From an uncultured Bacteroidales bacterium (GTDB lineage Bacteria; Bacteroidota; Bacteroidia; Bacteroidales; F082), in assembly GCA_905234275.1 (NCBI GenBank), contig CAJOHD010000002.1, positions 62,001 to 126,000 on the forward strand: DNA of 64,000 nucleotides. Reading direction: 5' to 3'. Under the pieces are notes generated by a model. That model had not been told where the DNA came from, did no database searches, and saw nothing but the letters and a program-made list of their open reading frames with translations. Shown piece after piece: positions 1 to 8,793 of the stretch (position 1 is its first letter; each line of letters opens with the position of its first letter). The position numbers were made by a program, and so were the translations under genes.

Positions 1-1
1 A

Positions 2-2011
2 AACACTACAGATGACAACACTTTCGCGCAACTCGACGGTGTACATCATAACTATAGCTTCTTCCATTCACACGGCTGTATCTGCGGTGACTTCACTCAT
101 ACTTGTATGCTTGAGCGTTTGGTTAACATTTCGACGGGATTTGTAGCAACGACAGGTAATTCGCGTTATGGTTGGTATGTGCCGTGGGGCGACGGAATGG
201 CTGCTCACCTGCATCGTGAGTTTGTCGATGCTTACTATAACGACCGTCTTCCTTATATCGGAACAGCTTTCGTGGAGATGAAGATAATGACAGCACCTTA
301 CGTCGCAACACCTTGGGGCGATGACGGCGCGATGCGTTGGAACCTTTACGACATCAATATCTTAGGTGACGTGGCTGTTTGCCCATGGCTCGACGAGCCT
401 TTCCGTCCGGAAGTGAATTATGCATCAGCATTGTCAGTGGGAACAACCACAACACCTGTCAGCATCACCTATAGAGGTGAGGCACAAAGCAACTTCCGCT
501 GCAGCATCTTCCATAACGGTGAACTGCTCGCTTTCGGCATGACCGATGAAAACGGAAACGCTGATATCGACTTCGCAGATGCACTCGATGTAGCTGATAC
601 TCTGCAACTTATCATCACTGGACCGAATGCTTATCCACAGACAATAGATATTGTTGGAATCAACGCTAATACAGCATTTGTGTATCCACAAGATATTGAT
701 ATTCATGGTGATTTCCTCTTCGGAAGAAATATTTCAATGGATGTCGACTTCAAGAATGCAGGTACGGTCGATGCCAATAACGTGGTTGCAACATTGTCGT
801 CAAGCTCAAACTATGTGACAATGTCGAAGTCAACGGTGAACGTTGGAACCGTCAACGCTGGTGGATCTGTAATGATTGCTGACGCTTTCGACATCGAAGT
901 TGCAAATAACATCCCTGATGGCACTTACGTCGATTTCGTAATGACTTGTACAGATGGCACCAACGTCTGGAGCCGTGATATCTTCTTCCTGGCAGTGGCT
1001 CCTGTCATGACAATCGATGAGTTGACATACGCAGAAGTCTCTGGCAACATGAACGGTTTCCTCGATCCGGGTGAGACGTTTAGACTTACTGTAACAGGTA
1101 AGAATACAGGTCATTATGCAGCCGAAAATCCTTATATTCATGGAAGTTTGAACTCAGAATATCTGACATTTGTCAGCAACGACACTCATATCGCCAATGT
1201 GGAAGTCGGTGCAGGATTTACTGGAAGCGTAGAGATTAGAATCGCTGACGATGCACCTAACGGCACCACTGTTAGCATCAATTTAAGCGCTATAACAGGT
1301 CAGTATTCAGCTGATAAGAGCATTGTTTTGACTGTCGGAACAGTGCAAGAAGGCTTTGAGTCGGGTGACTTCTCACATCTCAACTGGATGCTTGAAGGTG
1401 ATGATAATTGGTTTATCACTGATGCTGAGGCACATACAAGTACCTTCAGCGCTCAATCGCCACAACTTTCAAAACATCAGTCAGCTTCAATGGTTATTGA
1501 TATGGAAAACACCACCGATGGAGAGCTTTCATTCTATTATAAGATGCATATCAAACATAATAGGGCTGCGCTCATCATCTATCTCGACGATGTTGTCAAA
1601 GATATGCTTTATGGTGATCATGACTGGACATTGTATAGATTGGACTTGCCTGCCGGACAGCATACCATAAAATGGTGCTATTATACAGGCCAAAGCGGCA
1701 GTACAGAAGAATATGTCTGCTGGGTTGACGATATCACATTCCCAGGTAACACAATGATTCTCGGCGTTGAATCAGTTGAAAGCGATAATGATGTGATGAT
1801 TTATCCTAACCCTGCAACTGATATCATCAATGTGAAAGGCGATGATATTCAATATGTTGAGATTTACAATACTGTTGGATCAAGAGTCATATCAAAGAAT
1901 GTAATCGACTCAGAATCAATCAATATTGCTAATCTTACAAGCGGAATTTATTTCGTTAGAATTGTTGATAAACAAGGTAACACTTCAACGACAAAAATCG
2001 TTAAGAGATAA
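2..2011 (+). CDS. C25 (gingipain-type) cysteine protease with T9SS sorting domain, 5' truncated by window edge
   Basis: The reading frame is open to the left edge, so only the last 669 residues are seen. The first residues hold HSHGCICGDF followed by TGNSRYGW. This matches the nucleophile region of peptidase family C25, where the Cys of a GCxxGxF motif is catalytic and a G-SRYGW stretch follows. The catalytic His expected upstream lies outside the window. After the catalytic end (to about residue 140) come Ig-like beta-rich segments, then a jelly-roll-like segment around residues 460-590. The last ~75 residues have the type A sorting pattern: YPNP, a hydrophobic beta-rich body and a basic KIVKR end. 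The product should be exported by Sec, moved across the outer membrane by T9SS and fixed at the surface. The stop overlaps the start of holB by one base (TAATG), although the two are functionally unrelated. Confidence 0.85.
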   Translation, partial: NTTDDNTFAQLDGVHHNYSFFHSHGCICGDFTHTCMLERLVNISTGFVATTGNSRYGWYVPWGDGMAAHLHREFVDAYYNDRLPYIGTAFVEMKIMTAPYVATPWGDDGAMRWNLYDINILGDVAVCPWLDEPFRPEVNYASALSVGTTTTPVSITYRGEAQSNFRCSIFHNGELLAFGMTDENGNADIDFADALDVADTLQLIITGPNAYPQTIDIVGINANTAFVYPQDIDIHGDFLFGRNISMDVDFKNAGTVDANNVVATLSSSSNYVTMSKSTVNVGTVNAGGSVMIADAFDIEVANNIPDGTYVDFVMTCTDGTNVWSRDIFFLAVAPVMTIDELTYAEVSGNMNGFLDPGETFRLTVTGKNTGHYAAENPYIHGSLNSEYLTFVSNDTHIANVEVGAGFTGSVEIRIADDAPNGTTVSINLSAITGQYSADKSIVLTVGTVQEGFESGDFSHLNWMLEGDDNWFITDAEAHTSTFSAQSPQLSKHQSASMVIDMENTTDGELSFYYKMHIKHNRAALIIYLDDVVKDMLYGDHDWTLYRLDLPAGQHTIKWCYYTGQSGSTEEYVCWVDDITFPGNTMILGVESVESDNDVMIYPNPATDIINVKGDDIQYVEIYNTVGSRVISKNVIDSESINIANLTSGIYFVRIVDKQGNTSTTKIVKR

Positions 2012-3147
2012 TGCTTTTTGCTGACATAATCGGACACGAAGACTTGAAAAAACGCTTGATTCAGAGCGTTAAGGACAGTCGTGTGTCGCATGCTCAGCTG
2101 TTTTTAGGTCCGGAAGGTAGCGGCAAGATGCCTCTCGCATTGGCATACGCTCAATATATCAACTGCACAAACCGTTCAGATACAGATAGTTGTGGCGTAT
2201 GCCCATCATGCAAGAAGTTTATGTCGCTAACCCATCCTGATCTGCATTTTGTATTCCCGACTGCGACCAACAAGGATGTCAAGAAAGATCCTGAATCGGA
2301 TTTGTTTTTGAGTGATTGGCGTGAGTATCTCACTGATTGTCAGGGATATGCGGACTTGTCGGATTGGTTTAACAAACTTGATATTGAGAATAAACAAGGC
2401 ATTATAAATGTGCGCGATGCTGCCACGATAATGCGAAAACTCAGCTTTAAAGCCTATGAGAGCGAGTTTAAAATTGCGATTATCTGGATGGCAGAGAAAC
2501 TTAATGTGCAGAGCGCCAATAAGTTACTGAAGCTTATCGAGGAGCCGCCAGAGAAGACACTGTTTATTCTTATAGCTGAAAATCCTGAAGAGCTGCTCAC
2601 CACCATACGCTCGCGTTGTGTGATGGTCAAGGTGCCGAAATTGGGACTTCAAGAGACGCAAAAGGCTCTGATTCAACGATTTGGGTGCACCGAACAAGAG
2701 GCTTACGATGCTGCTGCACTGTCGAACGGCAACTGGATTATGGCTCAACATTATGCGCAAGACCATGAAGATGAGAAGCTTTACGCTAACATCTTCCAAA
2801 AATGGATGCGTTATTGTTTCAAAGGAGCACTTCCCGAACTTATCGATTTAGTGGCAAACGACATCAAGCCTTTAGGTCGCGAAAAACAAAAAGAGTTTTT
2901 GGAATATGGCTTAAATATCTTCCATAACTCGTTGTTATTCAACAATAATATGCCCGATGACGTGATGCTTCCAACTGATGAGAAGAACTTCACAAAAAAC
3001 TTTGCACCTTTCATCAATATCAAAAACGTGTCGCAGATTTGTGAGCTGTTCGAGGAAAGCATCAACCAGATTGAACGCAACGCCAACGCCTCCATTGTCT
3101 TCATGGACGATAGTTGTAAGATGTCTAAACTATTGAGAATCAAGTAA
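2011..3147 (+). CDS. holB: DNA polymerase III subunit delta'
   Basis: This is a clamp-loader AAA+ subunit of 378 residues. It has a P-loop-like GPEGSGKMP near residue 33, a zinc-knuckle region (C-N..CGVCPSC, residues ~51-68), and the SRC motif (RSRC) near residue 200 that acts as the arginine-finger region in clamp loaders. The C-terminal third is the helical collar domain. The length fits bacterial HolB/DnaX-like subunits. The lysine of the P-loop is kept, as in several Bacteroidota delta' proteins. Translation is probably coupled to its neighbours on both sides: the start overlaps the protease stop and the stop overlaps the lnt start, each as TAATG. Confidence 0.9.
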   Translation: MLFADIIGHEDLKKRLIQSVKDSRVSHAQLFLGPEGSGKMPLALAYAQYINCTNRSDTDSCGVCPSCKKFMSLTHPDLHFVFPTATNKDVKKDPESDLFLSDWREYLTDCQGYADLSDWFNKLDIENKQGIINVRDAATIMRKLSFKAYESEFKIAIIWMAEKLNVQSANKLLKLIEEPPEKTLFILIAENPEELLTTIRSRCVMVKVPKLGLQETQKALIQRFGCTEQEAYDAAALSNGNWIMAQHYAQDHEDEKLYANIFQKWMRYCFKGALPELIDLVANDIKPLGREKQKEFLEYGLNIFHNSLLFNNNMPDDVMLPTDEKNFTKNFAPFINIKNVSQICELFEESINQIERNANASIVFMDDSCKMSKLLRIK

Positions 3148-4730
3148 TGAAGACGATTACAAAAGTTGGGTTGGCAGTGCTGAGCGGTCTCTTGATAGCC
3201 GCCGCATGGCCGGTTAGAGGTCTTGTGCCCCTCGCTTTTGTGGCTTTCGTTCCCTTGCTCTATCTCGAAGATAAAGATTATTCATTTGGGATATCTTCCA
3301 TCGCTTTTCTGATTTGGAACGCCCTCACGACTTGGTGGGTCTGGAAAACAACAGCTATCGGTACCATCAGCATGATTGTGCTCAACAGCCTCTTCATGAC
3401 CACGGTTTTCTGGGCTTATCACTTCGTCAAAACTCGTCTTTATGACAATAAAAAAGGTTATTACATCTTGATAATCTTTGTGTTAGCCTTTGAATACCTG
3501 CATCTTAACTGGCAAATCAACTGGCCCTGGCTCAACCTCGGCAATGTCTTTTCGCACTATCATACTTGGATTCAATGGTACTCAATTACCGGCATCGCCG
3601 GAGGCACTCTTTGGGTTCTCGCCGCTAATATATTGATTTACAAATTTTTGCTGGCGTCATTTCGACCGCAGCGAAGCGGAGCGGAGAAATCTCCGTTATT
3701 TTATTCGATTATAATAATTTGTGTCTTATTTATTCCATTGATTATCAGCAAAATCCAGTATCATTGTTATACCGAGCAAGGTTCCGATGTCGAAATCATC
3801 GTGGTCCAGCCGAACCTCGACCCTTACACCGAAGAGTTCATCTTGAATCCTCGCCAAATAATGGATAGGAACCTTTCGGTGGCAGCCCCTTTGATTACCG
3901 AAAACACCCGTTTTGTGGTGAGTCCCGAGTCGGCGATACAAGAGAATATCTGGCTTGAGAGAATTGATAAATATTACTCTATCAATGAGTTAAGACGTTT
4001 TATCGATAAATATCCGCAAACTTGTTATGTAATTGGAATCAGTGCTTATGGAGAGGCGCCTGAAGGCTCGGAAAACGACTTCGCAGCACGCAGATTCATG
4101 AATATCGACAAGTGTTTTTATGCTTATAACACTGCCACTTTAATCACTAAAGATTCTATCCAGATTTATCATAAATCAAAATTGACACCTGGAGCAGAGG
4201 CAATGCCTTCGTGGTGGTTTATGCGTATGCTGAAAGACAGTGCTCTTGACCTTGGAGGTACAGTAGGAACATTGAAAAAAGATTCTGAAGCAAAGGTGTT
4301 ATCATTTGATAATCATAAAGTTGGCACTTTGATTTGTTACGAATCAGTGTTTGGTGGCTATGTCACTGAGTTTGTGAAAAAGGGCGCCGATATGCTGTTC
4401 GTTATTACCAACGACGGCTGGTGGGGTAATTCTCCGGGACATAAACAACATCTCGAGTTTTCGAAACTGCGTGCAATTGAGACACGTAGGAGTGTGGCTC
4501 GATCAGCAAATACTGGCATCTCGGGATTTATCAACCAACGAGGCGATATCATTGAGCAAAGCAAATACTGGGAGCAGACGGCCTTGCGACACACGATAAA
4601 AACCAACGATAAACAGACGTTTTACGTCCGTTATGGCGATTATATCTACAAAATTGCGGTCTTTTTGACGGCCTTGCTCGTCGCAATGACTATTGTTAAA
4701 CTAATTCTGAAAAAAGGATGGAAACACTAA
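3147..4730 (+). CDS. lnt: apolipoprotein N-acyltransferase
   Basis: This inner-membrane enzyme of 527 residues N-acylates lipoproteins. The first ~200 residues are a string of membrane helices. A nitrilase-superfamily domain follows and shows the catalytic triad: Glu in VVSPESAI, Lys in YHKSKLTPGAE, and Cys in GTLICYESVF. TNDGWWGNSPGHKQH and the AIETRRSVARSANTG stretch are typical of Lnt. A last membrane helix closes the protein. A 13-residue insert, SFRPQRSGAEKSP (residues ~170-182, in a loop between membrane helices), is the translation of a half-length family B palindromic element (bases 3656-3695). The gene overlaps dus by 13 bases. Confidence 0.92.
   Translation: MKTITKVGLAVLSGLLIAAAWPVRGLVPLAFVAFVPLLYLEDKDYSFGISSIAFLIWNALTTWWVWKTTAIGTISMIVLNSLFMTTVFWAYHFVKTRLYDNKKGYYILIIFVLAFEYLHLNWQINWPWLNLGNVFSHYHTWIQWYSITGIAGGTLWVLAANILIYKFLLASFRPQRSGAEKSPLFYSIIIICVLFIPLIISKIQYHCYTEQGSDVEIIVVQPNLDPYTEEFILNPRQIMDRNLSVAAPLITENTRFVVSPESAIQENIWLERIDKYYSINELRRFIDKYPQTCYVIGISAYGEAPEGSENDFAARRFMNIDKCFYAYNTATLITKDSIQIYHKSKLTPGAEAMPSWWFMRMLKDSALDLGGTVGTLKKDSEAKVLSFDNHKVGTLICYESVFGGYVTEFVKKGADMLFVITNDGWWGNSPGHKQHLEFSKLRAIETRRSVARSANTGISGFINQRGDIIEQSKYWEQTALRHTIKTNDKQTFYVRYGDYIYKIAVFLTALLVAMTIVKLILKKGWKH
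3656..3695. repeat. Half-length family B palindromic element inside lnt
   Basis: The sequence starts with the family B end GTCATTTCGA and continues as GA-rich bases to GGAGAAATCTCC, matching the left half of the full elements at 29844 and 27660. It is read in frame as SFRPQRSGAEKSP in a cytoplasmic or periplasmic loop of Lnt. The right half (TCGAAATGAC) is missing. Confidence 0.7.
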
Positions 4731-5659
4731 GTCTTGCGCCGTTTCAAGGGATTACCGATGTGGTTTACCGCAATGTTTTCAAGAAACATTTTCGCGGTAT
4801 CGACAAGTATTATACGCCGTTTTTTACAGGCATTCAGAAAGATAACTCCAAAAGTCTGCGAGGCGAGGAGATAAGTCCAGATTTCAACGACGTAAAAACC
4901 GTTGTTCCGCAGATTTTAAGCAATACCGCAGATGAAATTATAAGATTTGCAAATCAGTGTAAATCAATGGGATATCCTGAGTTTAACCTCAATATGGGAT
5001 GTCCGTTTCCACGTGTCGCCAACAAAACGCGCGGCTGTGGACTCATGGCTGACCCCGACCGCACCATCAAGATGCTGAACGATGTTTTTGAGCACATAGA
5101 TGGTATAAAATTCAGCATAAAATGCCGCCTCGGGTATTACAACGACGAAGAGATTTATGCCTTTATCGAAACCTTTAACTCGTTGCCTTTCAGCGAGATA
5201 ATCGTTCATCCTCGCATCGGAAAACAGATGTACACAGGGGAGGCTTCACTCGAAAAATTCAAGGAATTGCTGCCATTAATAAATAAGCCATTGGTTTACA
5301 ATGGTGATATTTTTACAACGGACCGCTACACCACCATCTTATCCATCTTATCCTCTTCTATCATGCTCGGTCGCGGTCTTCTGACCAACCCATTTCTTGC
5401 TGAAGAAATCAAAAACATTGATAATCAACAGGATAAAAAAGCGCGTCTGCATAATTTTGTTGTCGATTTATATATAGAGCGTCTTCATCATGCTGGTGGT
5501 AGCCCGAAAATCATCGGTAGCATGAAGGAACTGTGGAAATATATGATGAACATCTTCGACGACCCGCAGAATGTGTGGCGTAAAGTGAAGAAAGTCAATC
5601 ATTTAGACGAATACGAAACAGCGGTAGAAACTATTTTTAACGAACATAATTTGTTATGA
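4718..5659 (+). CDS. dus: tRNA-dihydrouridine synthase
   Basis: This flavoenzyme of 313 residues reduces uridine in the D-loop of tRNA. It is a TIM barrel of the Dus family: an N-terminal PFQGITDVVYRNVF strand-helix, the NLNMGCPFP motif with the catalytic-region Cys, the IVHPRIGKQMYTG strand, and YNGDIFT and MLGRGLLTNPFL for FMN phosphate binding. Which Dus subclass it belongs to cannot be settled by eye; the GCP motif and the length are closest to DusB/DusC types. It overlaps lnt by 13 bases, and its stop overlaps the next start (ATGA), so the genes are probably co-transcribed. Confidence 0.88.
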   Translation: METLSLAPFQGITDVVYRNVFKKHFRGIDKYYTPFFTGIQKDNSKSLRGEEISPDFNDVKTVVPQILSNTADEIIRFANQCKSMGYPEFNLNMGCPFPRVANKTRGCGLMADPDRTIKMLNDVFEHIDGIKFSIKCRLGYYNDEEIYAFIETFNSLPFSEIIVHPRIGKQMYTGEASLEKFKELLPLINKPLVYNGDIFTTDRYTTILSILSSSIMLGRGLLTNPFLAEEIKNIDNQQDKKARLHNFVVDLYIERLHHAGGSPKIIGSMKELWKYMMNIFDDPQNVWRKVKKVNHLDEYETAVETIFNEHNLL

Positions 5660-7098
5660 AAAAGTTATTTTATTTGTTGATAATCAGCGTGTTGCTGGTT
5701 TCTTGCGCATCAAAGGAGCAGGAAGTGGTGTTCCTATCAGTCAACGATATGCACGGACATATTGAGAATATGCCAAAACTGGCTTATATTGCTGACAGTC
5801 TGCGCAATATCTATCCTCATCTGATAATAGTTAGTGCTGGTGATAACCGAACAGGAAACGCTTACAACGATAAATATCCGGAGCATCCTAACCTTCCGAT
5901 GATAAATCTGATGAACGAGATAGGTTTCGAGGCGTCGGCTCTCGGTAATCATGAATTCGACGGAAACATTGATGGTATAAGGTATTTCGTAAAGACTGCT
6001 AACTTTCCGCTTATATGCGCTAACACGTTTTTTACCGGCTATCCCGACCTCAAACTTCCTCCTTATGTTACGATTACAAAAAACATCAATGGGAAGGATG
6101 TGAAGATTATCATCTTAAGTTTGATAGAGACCACCAACGAAGGTCGTCCGAGCGCTCATATCAGAAACATGCAAAATGTTGATTTTGTTGATGCTAAGGA
6201 TGAAATAAAGGAATATCTGCATCTCAAAGACAGCTGTGATATGTTTGTGCTTCTGTCGCATCTCGGTATGGAGCAAGAGCTTGAGTTTGCTGCAGAATAT
6301 CCGCAATTCGACCTCATCATCGGCGGTCATTCGCACGATTTGTGTACCGAACAGCTTCCCGACGGCGTGCTTTACACCCAGTCGAAATATTATCTGAAAG
6401 CTGCAACTATTACAAAAATCAAACTTGTCGATGGCAAAGTTGTTGAAAAAGAAGCGCAAGTCATCAATTTAAATAAGGTTAACAAAGTTGACGAACGCAT
6501 TCAGAAGGAGGTTGATAAATACTATGCTGAACCTGAATTCCATGTAGTTATCGGACACGCTAAGACTCCTTTCAATGATAAAAACGCTCTCGGTGCTTTC
6601 CTGGCTGATGCCCAGCGTTATATCACTAAAGCAGACATTGCGATGCAGAACCCAGGCGGCGTGCGTTTCGACAACATGCACGGCGGTGATATTACAAAGG
6701 CTGATATCTATGATCTTGACCCGTTTAACAACTCATTGGTAATATGCGAGATGACAGGAAAACAAGTTGAGGATTTCTTGGTTAACGCATCGATAAAAGA
6801 CCATAACTGCACCCATGTTTCTGGCATCACATATCAAATTGATTATCAGCAATCTGAAGAGGGAAGTGGCTTGTTTACAAGCGCAAAAGCATTCATCAAC
6901 GGCAAGCGCATCAATCCGAAGAAGGTTTATAAAGTGACCATCAACAGCTACATGGCTCTTTGGGCAAAGGGTGAATGTCTGAAGATGGAAGACAGCGGCA
7001 TGAGTTCCAACGAAGCAGAGTTTTTATATCTCAAAGATCATAATGACGTTGATTATCAGAATGTTAAGCGTTATGATTTGAGAATTATCGAAGAATAA
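5656..7098 (+). CDS. 5'-nucleotidase/UshA-family metallophosphoesterase lipoprotein
   Basis: This 480-residue protein has a lipoprotein signal (cleavage before Cys in LLVSCAS). The N-terminal metallophosphoesterase domain shows the metal ligands in order: NDMHGH, AGDNRTGN, GNHEFDG, LSHLG and GGHSHD. The C-terminal domain is the 5'-nucleotidase substrate-binding domain (NPGGVRFD, YDLDPFNNSLV, then the lid with SYMALWAKG). It should act in the periplasm, hydrolysing nucleotides to nucleosides and phosphate for salvage. In several Bacteroidota the two domains are encoded as separate neighbouring genes; here they form one chain. The start overlaps the dus stop by four bases. Confidence 0.85.
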   Translation: MKKLFYLLIISVLLVSCASKEQEVVFLSVNDMHGHIENMPKLAYIADSLRNIYPHLIIVSAGDNRTGNAYNDKYPEHPNLPMINLMNEIGFEASALGNHEFDGNIDGIRYFVKTANFPLICANTFFTGYPDLKLPPYVTITKNINGKDVKIIILSLIETTNEGRPSAHIRNMQNVDFVDAKDEIKEYLHLKDSCDMFVLLSHLGMEQELEFAAEYPQFDLIIGGHSHDLCTEQLPDGVLYTQSKYYLKAATITKIKLVDGKVVEKEAQVINLNKVNKVDERIQKEVDKYYAEPEFHVVIGHAKTPFNDKNALGAFLADAQRYITKADIAMQNPGGVRFDNMHGGDITKADIYDLDPFNNSLVICEMTGKQVEDFLVNASIKDHNCTHVSGITYQIDYQQSEEGSGLFTSAKAFINGKRINPKKVYKVTINSYMALWAKGECLKMEDSGMSSNEAEFLYLKDHNDVDYQNVKRYDLRIIEE

Positions 7099-7109
7099 AT
7101 CGTAGAAAA

Positions 7110-8135
7110 ATGAAAATATTACTTATCCGTTTCAGTTCAATAGGCGACATCGTTTTGACCACGCCGGTGATTCGCTGCATCAAACGAATGGACGACGACA
7201 TTGAGCTTCACATGCTTATAAAAGACAAGTTCGCAAGCCTGTCGCACAACAATCCGTATGTGGACAAAACCATTGAGTTCTCGAACTCTCTTCGTGAGAC
7301 CATCAAAGAGCTGAAGAAGGAAGAATATGATTATATCGTTGATTTACAGAAGAATAACCGTTCAAAACGGGTTTGCTGTGCCTTGGGTTGTGAGCATCAT
7401 TCGTTCCATAAGCTGGATTTTCAGAAGATGTTACTTACAACATTTAAAATCAACAAGTTACCTGATATTCATATCGTCGACAGATATTTCGAGGCGGTTG
7501 AACCACTCGGCGTGAAAAACGACGGCAGAGGTCTTGAATTTTACATCTCTGAAACCAATATGATGCAAGAACCCGATCTTCCTGAGGAGTTCCGTAACGG
7601 ATTCTACGCTATAGTGGTCGGTGGAAGTTACAATACCAAGGTGATACCATCTGATAAGATCATCGAAATCATAGAAAAACTTGACGAACCAGTGATTTTG
7701 CTTGGTGGCCCGGGCGATATGCAGCGTGCAAAAGTTATAGCCGACGCGGTAGGGGAGAACGTCTGGAATCCTGTGGGAATGCTGAATCTCGAGCAGTCGG
7801 CATCCATCATCAAGATGTCGAAAGCAGTGTTGACCAGCGACACAGGCATGATGCACATCGCTGCAGCGCTTCATAAACCGATGGTATCTGTGTGGGGCAA
7901 CACCGTCCCGGAGTTCGGAATGTATCAGTACTATCCCGAAAGGCTTGATATTCCAAATCATATCGTTGAAGTGAAAGGCCTGAAATGTCGTCCGTGCTCC
8001 AAACTCGGCTACAAAAAATGCCCGAAAGGACATTTCAAATGCATGCAGCTGATCGATACCGACGAAGTTGTTTCATTATTAAGACAAAACGTCATTTCGA
8101 CCGAAGTGGAGAAATCTCCTGCAAATAAAAACTAA
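7110..8135 (+). CDS. Glycosyltransferase family 9 (LPS heptosyltransferase-like)
   Basis: The protein (341 residues) begins MKILLIRFSSIGDIVLTTPVIR, the signature of ADP-heptose:LPS heptosyltransferases (RfaF/WaaC type). The nucleotide-sugar half holds ILLGGPGD and TSDTGMMHIAAALHKPMVSVWG. It likely adds heptose to the LPS inner core at the inner face of the cytoplasmic membrane. The heptose adenylyltransferase at 41141 fits that role. The last ~15 residues (VISTEVEKSPANKN) are not family sequence: they are a half-length family B palindromic element (8091-8119) that has replaced or extended the native C-terminus and supplies the present reading to the stop. Confidence 0.88.
   Translation: MKILLIRFSSIGDIVLTTPVIRCIKRMDDDIELHMLIKDKFASLSHNNPYVDKTIEFSNSLRETIKELKKEEYDYIVDLQKNNRSKRVCCALGCEHHSFHKLDFQKMLLTTFKINKLPDIHIVDRYFEAVEPLGVKNDGRGLEFYISETNMMQEPDLPEEFRNGFYAIVVGGSYNTKVIPSDKIIEIIEKLDEPVILLGGPGDMQRAKVIADAVGENVWNPVGMLNLEQSASIIKMSKAVLTSDTGMMHIAAALHKPMVSVWGNTVPEFGMYQYYPERLDIPNHIVEVKGLKCRPCSKLGYKKCPKGHFKCMQLIDTDEVVSLLRQNVISTEVEKSPANKN
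8091..8119. repeat. Half-length family B palindromic element at the 3' end of the GT9 gene
   Basis: It begins GTCATTTCGACCGAAGTGG and runs to GAGAAATCTCC. The first 26 bases are the same as the left end of the complete element at 29844. It is translated as the C-terminal tail VISTEVEKSP of the glycosyltransferase. Confidence 0.75.
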
Positions 8136-8140
8136 TAATC

Positions 8141-8788
8141 ATGCTATCAGTCAAAACATTCATTTTCAATCAAATACAAGTCAACACTTACATCGTTTGC
8201 AACGAGAAAAAGGAGTGCGTGATCATCGATGCGGGCAATATGGAGCCGTATGAAGACGAGCAGATTTTGAATTACATCGACAAAAACGGCCTGAAGCCGC
8301 TGCTGCTACTCAACACTCACTCTCATATCGACCATGTAATGGGAAATAAAGTACTTGCCGACAAATATCATGTTGAACTGGCAGCTCATCCAATCGAGAA
8401 ACCGTTATATGACAAAGTTTGGATGTATGCCGCTGCTTTCGGCATCAATTTAGCTCAAGACCGCTGTCTGAATCCGACAAAAGACCTCAACCATGGCGAT
8501 ATTATCAAGATTGGCGATGATGAGTTAAAGGTCTTATTCACCCCGGGTCACGCTCCCGGACATATCTGTTTCTATGATGAAAAGGACGGAATCGTTTTCA
8601 CCGGTGACACCTTGTTTTACAGAGGTATCGGACGTTGTGACCTTCCTGGAGGCAACTATTCCACAATAGAAAAAAGTCTCCGTGACGTACTTTACAAACT
8701 TCCTGACGACACGATTGCATACTGTGGACACGGTCCGCAGACGAGAATAGGCGATGAAAAACGAAATAATCCTTACGTGACGGAGTAA
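8141..8788 (+). CDS. MBL-fold metallo-hydrolase (glyoxalase II-like)
   Basis: This 215-residue protein is a compact metallo-beta-lactamase-fold hydrolase. The di-zinc ligands are visible: THSHIDH near residue 60, His in PGHAPGH (~residue 135), Asp in FTGDTLF, and His in CGHGP near the C-terminus. In size and motif spacing it resembles the short glyoxalase II-like family (YcbL type), which hydrolyses thioesters such as S-lactoylglutathione or persulfides. The true substrate cannot be read from sequence. It starts five bases after the GT9 stop and is the last gene of the plus-strand run; the next genes converge on it. Confidence 0.85.
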   Translation: MLSVKTFIFNQIQVNTYIVCNEKKECVIIDAGNMEPYEDEQILNYIDKNGLKPLLLLNTHSHIDHVMGNKVLADKYHVELAAHPIEKPLYDKVWMYAAAFGINLAQDRCLNPTKDLNHGDIIKIGDDELKVLFTPGHAPGHICFYDEKDGIVFTGDTLFYRGIGRCDLPGGNYSTIEKSLRDVLYKLPDDTIAYCGHGPQTRIGDEKRNNPYVTE

Positions 8789-8793
8789 TCCCG

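Noticed and set aside
2652..2665. GAGACGC in holB and LPETSH-type segment near 39858 as further family A copies
   Set aside because: Neither has a self-complementary partner arm at the 28-base distance.
7458..8033. Open frame of 191 codons on the minus strand
   Set aside because: Antisense to the family 9 glycosyltransferase, with no ribosome binding site and no domain; shadow frame.
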